Source: Hydractinia symbiolongicarpus
Taxonomy: Eukaryota > Cnidaria > Hydrozoa > Anthoathecata > Hydractiniidae
Assembly (NCBI RefSeq): GCF_029227915.1
Contig: NC_079883.1
Coordinates: 30,072,001-30,136,000, forward strand
Length of the DNA stretch: 64,000 nucleotides
Reading direction: 5' to 3'
In this document: piece after piece, positions 22,636 to 34,418 of the stretch
How the letters are laid out: every line of letters begins with the position of its first letter
Position numbering within the stretch: position 1 is the first letter of the stretch
Program-made: the position numbers and the translations under genes
The notes under the pieces: model-generated
Told to the model about the DNA's origin: nothing
Database searches by the model: none
What the model saw: only the letters and a program-made list of their open reading frames with translations

Positions 22636-24244
22636 GTTTAATTTACAACGGTCGCGTCACATATTCGTCCCCACATGTATTTAGCGATAGAATTCGGATA
22701 TTACTAGATTGCATCGCTTTTAACAGTGAAACGTTTGACTGTGGGACCTAATTGAACTGATTTTGGACTTTGACCTTATAAATGTGATAATTGAGCCAGT
22801 TTGACTACAAAAACTAACATTCTTCTTAATTTGACTTGATTGCTGGAACTCAGCGATTGCACTGGGCCCTGTGGTAGCGTTATATTTAAAAATTAACTTT
22901 AATAAGTCATTTTTTACTGTGGGATCATTCCCAACCGTTAGTTCGCGCTAAAGAAATAGAGACTTTTTCAAAAACTACATTTCATTGACTTTCTAACGGT
23001 GTTAGTCCGTTTGAGTTACAACGGTTGTGTCACATATTCGTACCAACATGCATTTAGTGATTTTTTTCCGATGTGACTAAGTTGCATCGCTTTTAACAGT
23101 GAAACGATTGACTGTGGGACTTAATTGAACTGATTCTGGACTGTGACCTTGTAAATGCTGTAAATGAGCCAGTTTGACTACAAGAAATAACATTTTTCTT
23201 AATTTGACTTGATTGCTGGAACTCAGCGATTGCACTGGGCACTGTGGTAGCGTTTTATTAAAAAATTTAGATAAATAAGTCTTTTTTTACTGCGGGACTA
23301 ATCCTGGCCGTTAGCACGCGCTGAAGAAATAGAGACATTCTTAAAAACTACACTTCATCGACTTCATGGCGGTATCAATCCGTTTGAGTTACAATGGTTG
23401 CGTCATATATTCGTACCAACATGTATTTAGCGATAGTGTTCTGATATTACTAGGTTGCATCGCTTTTAACAGTGAAACGATTGATTGTGGGAATTAATTG
23501 AACTGATTCTGGATTGTGACCTTGTAAATGTGATAAATGAGCCAATTAAGCTCCGAGGAATACCATTCTTCTTAATTCGACATGATTGCTGGAATTCAGC
23601 AAGTACACTAGGCTCTGTGGTAGTGCTTTAATTAAAAATTTAGATAAATATGTCTTTTTTTACTGTGGGACTAATCCCAGCCGTTAGTTCGCGCTGAAGA
23701 AATAGAGACAGTTTCAAAAACTAAATTTCATTGACTTTCTAACGGTGTTAATCCGTTTGGTTTACAACGGTTGTGTCACAAATTCGTACCAACATGTATT
23801 TAGCGATAGTATTCTGATATTACTAGTTTGCATCGCTTTTAACAGTGAAACGATTGATTGTGGGACTTAATTGAACTGATTCTGGACTGTGACCTTGTAA
23901 ATGCGATAAATGAGCCAATTTGGCTCCGAGGAATACCATTCTTCTTAATTCGACATGATTGCTGGAATTCAGCGAGTACACTAGGCTCTGTGGTAGTGCT
24001 TTAATTAAAAATTTAGATAAATATGTCTTTTTTGACTGTGGGAATAATCCTGGCCGTTAGCACGCGCTGAAGAAATAGAGACATTGTCAAAAACTACACT
24101 TCATCGACTTCCTGGCGGTATCAATCCGTTTGAGTTACAACGGTTGCGTCACATATTCGTACCAACATGTATTTAGCGATAGTGTTCTGATATTACTAGT
24201 TTGAATCGCTTTTAACAGTGAAACGATTGATTGTGGGACTTAAT

Positions 24245-24999
24245 TGAACTGATTCTGGACTGTGACCTTGTAAATGCGATAAATGAGCCAATTTGGCTCC
24301 GAGGAATACCATTCTTCTTAATTCGACATGATTGCTGGAATTCAGCGAGTACACTAGGCTCTGTGGTAGTGCTTTAATTAAAAATTTAGATAAATATGTC
24401 TTTTTTGACTGTGGGACTAGTCCTGGCCGTTAGCACGTGCTGAAGAAATAGAGACATTCTCAAAAACTACATTTCATACACTTCTTGGCGGTATCAATCC
24501 GTTTGAGTTACAACGGTTGCGTCACAAACTCGTACCAACTTGTATTTAGCGATGGTATTCTGATATTACTAGGTTGCGTAGCCTTTAACAGTGAAACGAT
24601 TGACTGTGGCACTTAATTGAACTAACTTTCCACTGTGACCTGATAAATGTGATAAATGAGCCAGTTTGACTACAAGAAATAACATTTTTCTTAATTTGAC
24701 ATGATTGCTGGAACTCAGCCATTACACCGTTTGAGTTACAACGGTTGCGTCACATATTCGTAGCAACATGTATTTAGTGATTTTTTCCCGATGTGACTAA
24801 GTTGCATTGCCTTTAACAGTGAAACGATTGACTGTGGGACTTAATTGAACTGATTCTGGACTGTGACCTTGTTAATGCGATAAATGAGACAATTGTACTC
24901 CAAGGAATACCATTCTTCTTAAGTCGACATGGTTGCTGGAATTCAGCGAGTACATTAGGCTCTGTGGTAGTGCTTTATTTAAAAATTTAGATAAATAAG
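24245..24999 (+). repeat. 1347-bp-spaced duplication, copy 1
   Basis: Repeats at 25592-26346 with offset 1347 bp, which equals three full monomers plus one 228 bp short monomer. Shared words include GTGGGACTAGTCCTGG, AACTTTCCACTGTGACC and TTCGTAGCAACATG. Confidence 0.8.
24501..24728 (+). repeat. Short 228-bp monomer (5)
   Basis: Join at 24726/24727. It carries GTCACAAACTCG and CCAACTTGTATTTAG, changes shared with 47313-47540 but not with the neighbouring copy at 25848. Confidence 0.85.
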
Positions 25000-25591
25000 T
25001 CTTTTTTTTTCTGTGGGACTAATCCTGACCGTTGCACGCGCTGAAGAATTAGTGACATTCTCAAAATCTACACTTCATCGACTTCTTGGCGGCATCAATC
25101 CGTTTGAGTTAAAACGGTTGCGTCACATATTCGTACCAACATGTATTTAGCGATAGTATTCTGATATTACTAGGTTGCATCGCCTTTAACAGTGAAACGA
25201 TTGACTATGGGACTTAATTGAACTAACATTGGACTGTGACCTGATAAATGTTATAAATGAGCCAGTTTGACTACAAGAAATAACATTCTTCTTAATTTGA
25301 CTTGATTGCTGGAACTCAGCGATAGCACTGGGCACTGTGGTAGCGTTTTATTAAAAAATTTAGATAAATAAGTCTTTTTTTACTGCGGGAATAATCCTGG
25401 CCGTTAGCACGCGCTGAAGAAATAGAGACATTGTAAAAAACTACACTTCATCGACTTCTTGGCGGTATCAATCCGTTTGAGTTACAACGGTTGCGTCACA
25501 TATTCGTACCAACATGTATTTAGCGATAGTGTTCTGATATTACTAGTTTGCATCGCTTTCAACAGTGAAACGATTGATTGTGGGACTAAAT

Positions 25592-26346
25592 TGAACTGAT
25601 TCTGGACTGTGACCTTGTAAATGCGATAAATGAGCCAATTGGGCTCCAAGGAATACCATTCTTCTTAATTCGACATGATTGCTGGAATTCAGCGAGTACA
25701 CTAGGCTCTGTGGTAGTGCTTTAATTAAAAATTTAGATAAATATGTCTTTTTTTACTGTGGGACTAGTCCTGGCCGTTAGCACGTGCTGAAGAAATAGAG
25801 ACATTCTCAAAAACTACATTTCATACACTTCTTGGCGGTATCAATCCGTTTGAGTTACAACGGTTGCGTCACATACTCGTACCAACATGTATTTAGCGAT
25901 GGTATTCTGATATTACTAGGTTGCATAGCCTTTAACAGTGAAACGTTTGACTGTGGCACTTAATTGAACTAACTTTCCACTGTGACCTGATAAATGTGAT
26001 AAATGAGCCAGTTTGACTACAAGAAATAACATTTTTCTTAATTTGACATGATTGCTGGAACTCAGCCATTACACCGTTTGAGTTACAACGGTTGCGTCAC
26101 ATATTCGTAGCAACATGTATTTAGTGATTTTTTCCCGATGTGACTAAGTTGCATTACCTTTAACAGTGAAACGATTGACTGTGGGACTTAATTGAACTGA
26201 TTCTGGACTGTGACCTTGTTAATGCGATAAATGAGACAATGGTACTCCAAGGAATACCATTCTTCTTAAGTCGACATGGTTGCTGGAATTCAGCGAGTAC
26301 ATTAGGCTCTGTGGTAGTGCTTTATTTAAAAATTTAGATAAATAAG
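25592..26346 (+). repeat. 1347-bp-spaced duplication, copy 2
   Basis: Second copy of 24245-24999. Similarity ends at the T-rich tract, after which this copy continues as ACTGTGGGACTAATCCTGGCC and the first as CTGTGGGACTAATCCTGACC. Confidence 0.8.
25848..26075 (+). repeat. Short 228-bp monomer (6)
   Basis: Join at 26073/26074, 1347 bp from number 5. It has GTCACATACTCG rather than GTCACAAACTCG. Confidence 0.85.
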
Positions 26347-26821
26347 TCTTTTTTTACTGTGGGACTAATCCTGGCCGTTAGCAAGCGCTAAAGAAATAGA
26401 GACAGCTTTAAAAACTACATTTCAATGACTTTCTAACGGTGTTAATCCGTTATAGTTACATCGGTTGCGTCACATATTCGTACCAACATGTATTTAGTGA
26501 TTTTTTTCCGATGTGACTAAGTTGCATCGCTTTTAACAGTGAAACGATTGACTGTGGGACTTAATTGAACTAACTTTGGAGTGTGACCTGATAAATGTTA
26601 TAAATGAACCAGTTTGACTACAAAAAGTAACATTCTTCTTAATTTGACTTGATTGCTGGAACTCAGCGATTTCACTGGGCACTGTGGTAGCGTTTTATTT
26701 AAAAATTAACTTTAATAAGTCATTTTTTACTGTGGGACCATTCCCAACCGTTAGTTCGCGCTAAAGAAATAGAGACGGTTTCAAAAACTACATTTCATTG
26801 ACTTTCTAACGGTGTTAATCC

Positions 26822-27193
26822 GTTTGAGTTACAACGGTTGTGTCACATATTCGTACCAACATGCATTTAGTGATTTTTTTCCGATGTGACTAAGTTGCAT
26901 CGCTGTTAACAGTGAAACGATTGACTGTGGGACTTAATTGAACTGATTCTAGACTGTGACCTTGTAAATGCGATAAATGAGCCAATTGGGCTCCAAGAAA
27001 TATCATTCTTCTAAATTCGACATGATTGCTGGAATTCAGCGAGTACACTAGGCTCTGTGGTAGTGCTTTATTTAAAAATTTAGATAAATAAGTCCTTTTC
27101 TTCTGTGGGACTAATCCTGACCGTTGCACGCGCTGAAGAAATAGAGACATTCTCAAAAACTACACTTCATCGACTTCTTGGCGGTATTAATCC
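26822..27193 (+). repeat. Reference A-type monomer (372 bp)
   Basis: Chosen as a clean example. In order: GTTTGAGTTACAACGG, CAACATGCATTTAG with a T tract, CTAAGTTGCATCGC, GACTGTGGGACTTAATTG, GAGCCAATTGGGCTCC (an inverted repeat GAGCC/GGCTC around CAATTG), TTCGACATGATTGC, GGAATTCAGCGAGTACAC, a TTTAAAAATTTAGATAAATAAG tract, CTGTGGGACTAATCC, CGCGCTGAAG and GGCGGTATTAATCC. A-type monomers contain an EcoRI-type GAATTC and a CAATTG that B-type monomers lack. Confidence 0.85.
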
Positions 27194-27712
27194 GTTTGAG
27201 TTACAACGGTTGCGTCACATATTCGTACCAACATGTATTTAGCGATAGTGTTCTGATATTACTAGGTTGCATCGCTTTTAACAGTGAAACGATTAATTGT
27301 GGGACTTAATTGAACTGATTCTGGACTGTGAACTTGTAAATGCGATAAAGGAGCCAATTGGGCTCCGAGGAATACCATTCTTCTTAATTCGACATGATTG
27401 CTGGAATTCAGCGAGTACACTAGGCTCTGTGGTAGTGCTTTATTTAAAAATTTAGATAAATAAGTCCTTTTTTTCTGTGGGACTAATCCTGACCGTTGCA
27501 CGCGCTGAAGAAAGAGAGACATTCTCAAAATCTACACTTCATCGACTTCTTGGCGGTATCAATCCGTTTGAGTTAAAACGGTTGCGTCACATATTTGTAC
27601 CAACATGTATTTAGCGATAGTATTCTGATATTACTAGGTTGCATCGCCTTTAACAGTGAAACGATTGACTATGGGACTTAATTGAACTAACTTTGAACTG
27701 TGACCTGATAAA

Positions 27713-30700
27713 TGTTATAAATGAGCCAGTTTGACTACAAGAAATAACATTCTTCTTAATTTGACTTGATTGCTGGAACTCAGCGATTGCACTGGGCACT
27801 GTGGTAGCGTTTTATTAAAAAATTTAGATAAATAAGTCTTTTTTTACTGCGGGAATAATCCTGGCCGTTAGCACGCGCTAAAGAAATAGAGACATTCCCA
27901 AAAACTACACTTCATCGACTTCTTGGCGGTATCAATCCGTTTGAGTTACAACGGTTGCGTCACATATTCGTACCAACATGTATTTAGCGATAGTACTCTG
28001 GTATTACTAGGTTGCATCGGCTTGAACACTGAAACGATTGACTATGGGACTTAATTGAACTAACTTTGGACTGTGACCTGATAAATGTTATAAATGAGCC
28101 AGTTTGACTACAAGAAATAACATTCTTCTTAATTTGACTTGATTGCTGGAACTCAGCGATTGCACTGGGCACTGTGGTAGCGTTTTATTTAAAAATTAAC
28201 TTTAATAAGTCATTTTTTACTGTGGGACCATTCCAAAACGTTAGTTCGCGCTAAAGAAATAGAGACGGTTTCAAAAACTACATTTCATTGACTTTCTAAC
28301 GGTGTTAATCCGTTTGAGTTACAACGGTTGTGTCACATATTCGTACCAACATGCATTTAGTGATTTTTTTCCGATGTGACTAAGTTGCATCGCTTTTAAC
28401 AGTGAAACGATTGACTGTGGGACTTAATTGAACTGATTCTGGACTGTGAACTTGTAAATGCGATAAATGAGCCAATTGGGCTCCAAGAAATATCATTCTT
28501 CTAAATTCGACATGATTGCTGGAATTCAGCGAGTACACTAGGCTCTGTGGTAGTGCTTTATTTAAAAATTTAGATAAATAAGTCTTTTTTTTCTGTGGGA
28601 CTAATCCTGACCGTTGCATGCGCTGAAGAAATAGAGACATTCTTAAAAACTACACTTCATCGACTTCTTGGCGGTATCAATCCGTTTGAGTTACAACGGT
28701 TGCGTCACATATTCGTACCAACATGTATTTAGCGATAGTATTTTGGTATTACTAGGTTTCATCGGCTTTAACAGTGAAACGATTGACTATGGGACTTAAT
28801 TGAACTGATTCTGGACTGTGACCTTGCAAATGCGATAAATGAGCCAGTTTGACTACAAGAAATAACATTCTTCTTAATTTGACTTGATTGCTGGAACTCA
28901 GCGATTGCACTGGGCACTGTGGTAGCGTTTTATTTAAAAATTAACTTTAATAAGTCATTTTTTACTGTGGGACCATTCCAAAACGTTAGTTCGCGCTAAA
29001 GAAAAAGAGACGGTTTCAAAAACTACATTTCATTGACTTTCTAACGGTGTTAATCCGTTTGAGTTACAACGGTTGTGTCACATATTCGTACCAACATGCA
29101 TTTAGTGATTTTTTGCCGATGTGACTAAGTTGCATCGCTTTTAACAGTGAAACGATTGACTGTGGGACTTAATTGAACTGATTCTGGACTGTGACCTTGT
29201 AAATGCGATAAATGAGCCAATTGGGCTCCAAGAAATATCATTCTTCTAAATTCGACATGATTGCTGGAATTCAGCGAGTACACTAGGCTCTGTGGTAGTG
29301 CTTTATTTAAAAATTTAGATAAATAAGTCTTTTTTTTCTGTGGGACTAATCCTGACCGTTGCATGCGCTGAAGAAATAAAGACATTCTCAAAACCTACAC
29401 TTCATCAACTTCTTGGCGGTATCAATCCGTTTGAGTTAAAACGGTTGCGTCACATATTCGTACCAACATGTATTTAGCGATAGTATTCTGATATTACTAG
29501 GTTGCATCGCCTTTAACAGTAAAACGATTGGCTATGGGACTTAATTGAACTAACTTTGGACTGTGACCTGATAAATGTTATAAATGAGCCAGTTTGACTA
29601 CAAGAAAAAACATTCTTCTTAATTTGACTTAATTGCTCGAACTCAGCGATTGCACTGGGCACTGTGGTAGCGTTTTATTAAAAAATTTAGATAAATAAGT
29701 CTTTTTTACTGCGGGAATAATCCTGGCCGTTAGCACGCGCTGAAGAAATAGAGACATTCTCAATAACTACACTTCATCGACTTCTTGGCGGTATCCATCC
29801 GTTTGAGTTACAACGGTTGCGTCACATATTCGTACCAACATGTATTTAGCGATAGTATTCTGGTATTACTAGGTTGCATCGCCTTTAACAGTGAAACGAT
29901 TGACTATGGGATTTAATTGAACTAACTTTGGACTGTGATCTGATAAATGTTATAAATGAGCCAGTTTGACGACAAGAAATAACATTCTTCTTAATTTGAC
30001 TTGATTGCTGGAACTCAGCGATTGCACTGGGCACTGTGGTAGCGTTTTATTAAAAAATTTAGATAAATAAGTCTTTTTTTACTGCGGGACTAATCCTGGC
30101 CGTTAGCACGCGCTGAAGAAATAGAGACATTCTTAAAAACTACACATCATCGACTTCTTGGCGGTATCAATCCGTTTGAGTTACAACGGTTGCGTCACAT
30201 ATTCGTACCAACATGTATTTAGCGATAGTGTTCTGATATTACTAGGTTGCATCGCTTTTAACAGTGAAACGATTGATTGTAGGACTTAATTGAACTGATT
30301 CTGGACTGTGACCTTGTAAATGAAATAAATGAGCCAATTGGGCTCCAAGGAATAACATTCTCCTTAATTTGACATGATTGCTGGAATTCAGCGAGTACAC
30401 TGGGCGCTGTGGCAGCGCTTTATTAAAAATTGAAATAAAAAAGTCATTTTTTACTGTGGGACCAATCCTAGCTGTTATCGCGCGCTGAAGAAATAGCGAC
30501 AGTTTCAAAAACTACATTTCATTGACATTCTAACGGTTTCAATCCGTTTGAGTTACAACGGTTGCGCCACATATTCGTCCCCACATGTATTTAGCGATAG
30601 TATTCGGAATTTACTAGGTTGCATCGCTTTTCACAGTGAAACGAATAACTGTGGGACTTAATTGAACTGATTTTGGACTTTGAGCTTATAAATGTGATAA

Positions 30701-31065
30701 ATGAGCCAGTTTGACTACAAGAAGTAACATTCTTCTGAATTTTACTTGATTGCTGGAACTCAGCGACTGCACCGGGCGCTGTGGTAGCGTTTTATTTAAA
30801 AATTAAGTTAAATAAGTCATTTTTCACTGTGGGAGCAATCCCAGCCGTTAGTTCGCGCTGAAGAGACAGACACAGTTTTAAAAACTACTTTTCATTGACT
30901 TTCTAACGGTGTTAATCCGTCTGAGTTACAACGTTTGCGTCACACATTCGTACCAACATGTATTTAGTGATTTCTTTCCGATGTGACTAAGTTGCATCCC
31001 TTTTAACAGTGAAACGATTGACTTTGGGACTTAATTGAACTGATTCTTGACTGTGACCTGATTAA
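27713..31065 (+). repeat. Nine-monomer HOR, copy 1 (3353 bp)
   Basis: First of three adjacent 3353 bp units. Homology to the next unit starts at about 27713, just after GACCTGAT, inside a monomer. It contains nine monomers of mixed A-type, B-type and a third (TCGTCCCCACATG) form. Private bases include AATAACTGTGGG near 30650, where the other two copies have AATGACTGTGGG. Confidence 0.9.
27939..28311 (+). repeat. Reference B-type monomer (373 bp)
   Basis: Clean example of the second family. It has GAGCCAGTTTGACTACAAG in place of the GAGCC/GGCTC inverted repeat, TTTGACTTGATTGC, GGAACTCAGCGATTGCAC, GGTAGCGTTTTATTT, and GACTATGGGACTTAATTG. The TCGGCTTGAACACTG variant inside it tags the HOR and appears at the same place in all its copies. 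Confidence 0.85.
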
Positions 31066-34000
31066 TGTTATAAATGAGCCAGTTTGACTACAAGAAATAA
31101 CATTCTTCTTAATTTGACTTGATTGCTGGAACTCAGCGATTGCACTGGGCACTGTGGTAGCGTTTTATTAAAAAATTTAGATAAATAAGTCTTTTTTTAC
31201 TGCGGGAATAATCCTGGCCGTTAGCACGCGCTAAAGAAATAGAGACATTCCCAAAAACTACACTTCATCGACTTCTTGGCGGTATCAATCCGTTTGAGTT
31301 ACAACGGTTGCGTCACATATTCGTACCAACATGTATTTAGCGATAGTACTCTGGTATTACTAGGTTGCATCGGCTTGAACACTGAAACGATTGACTATGG
31401 GACTTAATTGAACTAACTTTGGACTGTGACCTGATAAATGTTATAAATGAGCCAGTTTGACTACAAGAAATAACATTCTTCTTAATTTGACTTGATTGCT
31501 GGAACTCAGCGATTGCACTGGGCACTGTGGTAGCGTTTTATTTAAAAATTAACTTTAATAAGTCATTTTTTACTGTGGGACCATTCCAAAACGTTAGTTC
31601 GCGCTAAAGAAATAGAGACGGTTTCAAAAACTACATTTCATTGACTTTCTAACGGTGTTAATCCGTTTGAGTTACAACGGTTGTGTCACATATTCGTACC
31701 AACATGCATTTAGTGATTTTTTTCCGATGTGACTAAGTTGCATCGCTTTTAACAGTGAAACGATTGACTGTGGGACTTAATTGAACTGATTCTGGACTGT
31801 GAACTTGTAAATGCGATAAATGAGCCAATTGGGCTCCAAGAAATATCATTCTTCTAAATTCGACATGATTGCTGGAATTCAGCGAGTACACTAGGCTCTG
31901 TGGTAGTGCTTTATTTAAAAATTTAGATAAATAAGTCTTTTTTTTCTGTGGGACTAATCCTGACCGTTGCATGCGCTGAAGAAATAGAGACATTCTTAAA
32001 AACTACACTTCATCGACTTCTTGGCGGTATCAATCCGTTTGAGTTACAACGGTTGCGTCACATATTCGTACCAACATGTATTTAGCGATAGTATTTTGGT
32101 ATTACTAGGTTTCATCGGCTTTAACAGTGAAACGATTGACTATGGGACTTAATTGAACTGATTCTGGACTGTGACCTTGCAAATGCGATAAATGAGCCAG
32201 TTTGACTACAAGAAATAACATTCTTCTTAATTTGACTTGATTGCTGGAACTCAGCGATTGCACTGGGCACTGTGGTAGCGTTTTATTTAAAAATTAACTT
32301 TAATAAGTCATTTTTTACTGTGGGACCATTCCAAAACGTTAGTTCGCGCTAAAGAAAAAGAGACGGTTTCAAAAACTACATTTCATTGACTTTCTAACGG
32401 TGTTAATCCGTTTGAGTTACAACGGTTGTGTCACATATTCGTACCAACATGCATTTAGTGATTTTTTGCCGATGTGACTAAGTTGCATCGCTTTTAACAG
32501 TGAAACGATTGACTGTGGGACTTAATTGAACTGATTCTGGACTGTGACCTTGTAAATGCGATAAATGAGCCAATTGGGCTCCAAGAAATATCATTCTTCT
32601 AAATTCGACATGATTGCTGGAATTCAGCGAGTACACTAGGCTCTGTGGTAGTGCTTTATTTAAAAATTTAGATAAATAAGTCTTTTTTTTCTGTGGGACT
32701 AATCCTGACCGTTGCATGCGCTGAAGAAATAAAGACATTCTCAAAACCTACACTTCATCAACTTCTTGGCGGTATCAATCCGTTTGAGTTAAAACGGTTG
32801 CGTCACATATTCGTACCAACATGTATTTAGCGATAGTATTCTGATATTACTAGGTTGCATCGCCTTTAACAGTAAAACGATTGGCTATGGGACTTAATTG
32901 AACTAACTTTGGACTGTGACCTGATAAATGTTATAAATGAGCCAGTTTGACTACAAGAAAAAACATTCTTCTTAATTTGACTTAATTGCTCGAACTCAGC
33001 GATTGCACTGGGCACTGTGGTAGCGTTTTATTAAAAAATTTAGATAAATAAGTCTTTTTTACTGCGGGAATAATCCTGGCCGTTAGCACGCGCTGAAGAA
33101 ATAGAGACATTCTCAATAACTACACTTCATCGACTTCTTGGCGGTATCCATCCGTTTGAGTTACAACGGTTGCGTCACATATTCGTACCAACATGTATTT
33201 AGCGATAGTATTCTGGTATTACTAGGTTGCATCGCCTTTAACAGTGAAACGATTGACTATGGGATTTAATTGAACTAACTTTGGACTGTGATCTGATAAA
33301 TGTTATAAATGAGCCAGTTTGACGACAAGAAATAACATTCTTCTTAATTTGACTTGATTGCTGGAACTCAGCGATTGCACTGGGCACTGTGGTAGCGTTT
33401 TATTAAAAAATTTAGATAAATAAGTCTTTTTTTACTGCGGGACTAATCCTGGCCGTTAGCACGCGCTGAAGAAATAGAGACATTCTTAAAAACTACACAT
33501 CATCGACTTCTTGGCGGTATCAATCCGTTTGAGTTACAACGGTTGCGTCACATATTCGTACCAACATGTATTTAGCGATAGTGTTCTGATATTACTAGGT
33601 TGCATCGCTTTTAACAGTGAAACGATTGATTGTAGGACTTAATTGAACTGATTCTGGACTGTGACCTTGTAAATGAAATAAATGAGCCAATTGGGCTCCA
33701 AGGAATAACATTCTCCTTAATTTGACATGATTGCTGGAATTCAGCGAGTACACTGGGCGCTGTGGCAGCGCTTTATTAAAAATTGAAATAAAAAAGTCAT
33801 TTTTTACTGTGGGACCAATCCTAGCTGTTATCGCGCGCTGAAGAAATAGCGACAGTTTCAAAAACTACATTTCATTGACATTCTAACGGTTTCAATCCGT
33901 TTGAGTTACAACGGTTGCGCCACATATTCGTCCCCACATGTATTTAGCGATAGTATTCGGAATTTACTAGGTTGCATCGCTTTTCACAGTGAAACGAATG

Positions 34001-34418
34001 ACTGTGGGACTTAATTGAACTGATTTTGGACTTTGAGCTTATAAATGTGATAAATGAGCCAGTTTGACTACAAGAAGTAACATTCTTCTGAATTTTACTT
34101 GATTGCTGGAACTCAGCGACTGCACCGGGCGCTGTGGTAGCGTTTTATTTAAAAATTAAGTTAAATAAGTCATTTTTCACTGTGGGAGCAATCCCAGCCG
34201 TTAGTTCGCGCTGAAGAGACAGACACAGTTTTAAAAACTACTTTTCATTGACTTTCTAACGGTGTTAATCCGTCTGAGTTACAACGTTTGCGTCACACAT
34301 TCGTACCAACATGTATTTAGTGATTTCTTTCCGATGTGACTAAGTTGCATCCCTTTTAACAGTGAAACGATTGACTTTGGGACTTAATTGAACTGATTCT
34401 TGACTGTGACCTGATTAA
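31066..34418 (+). repeat. Nine-monomer HOR, copy 2 (3353 bp)
   Basis: Matches copy 1 at exactly 3353 bp. Over long stretches no difference is visible; one is AATGACTGTGGG near 34003. It shares TTTTCACAGTG (near 33984) with copy 1, where copy 3 has TTTTAACAGTG. Confidence 0.9.

Larger units (their letters stand above)
11494..24240 (+). repeat. Satellite array, segment 3 (heterogeneous, rearranged)
   Basis: About 34 monomers with many partial duplications and all of the unusual monomer lengths listed separately (228 bp short forms; 535, 531 and 599 bp fused forms). A-type and B-type monomers begin to alternate from about 16900 rightward. Repeated blocks include 18061-18900 against 21270-22110 (offset 3209) and 19380-19560 against 22818-23000 (offset about 3438). 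No gene is seen. Confidence 0.95.

Noticed and set aside
27130-27155. Hammerhead-ribozyme-like core: CTGAAGA followed by a GAGA/TCTC hairpin
   Set aside because: The CUGANGA element fits, but the obligatory GAAA after the hairpin is missing (AAAAAC instead) and no matching cleavage-site stem is evident.
26822-27193. CENP-B box in the monomer
   Set aside because: No sequence close to the mammalian CENP-B consensus is present on either strand. The palindrome in A-type monomers is a different sequence.
26822-27193. tRNA- or 5S-derived origin (internal polymerase III promoter)
   Set aside because: No convincing A-box/B-box pair and no cloverleaf. The T tracts are part of the AT-rich section of the monomer.
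27984-28172. 62-codon minus-strand frame repeated at 31337, 34690, 50796 and 53776
   Set aside because: It exists only because one B-type monomer was copied with the HOR. The same place in other B-type monomers is not open from the same start.
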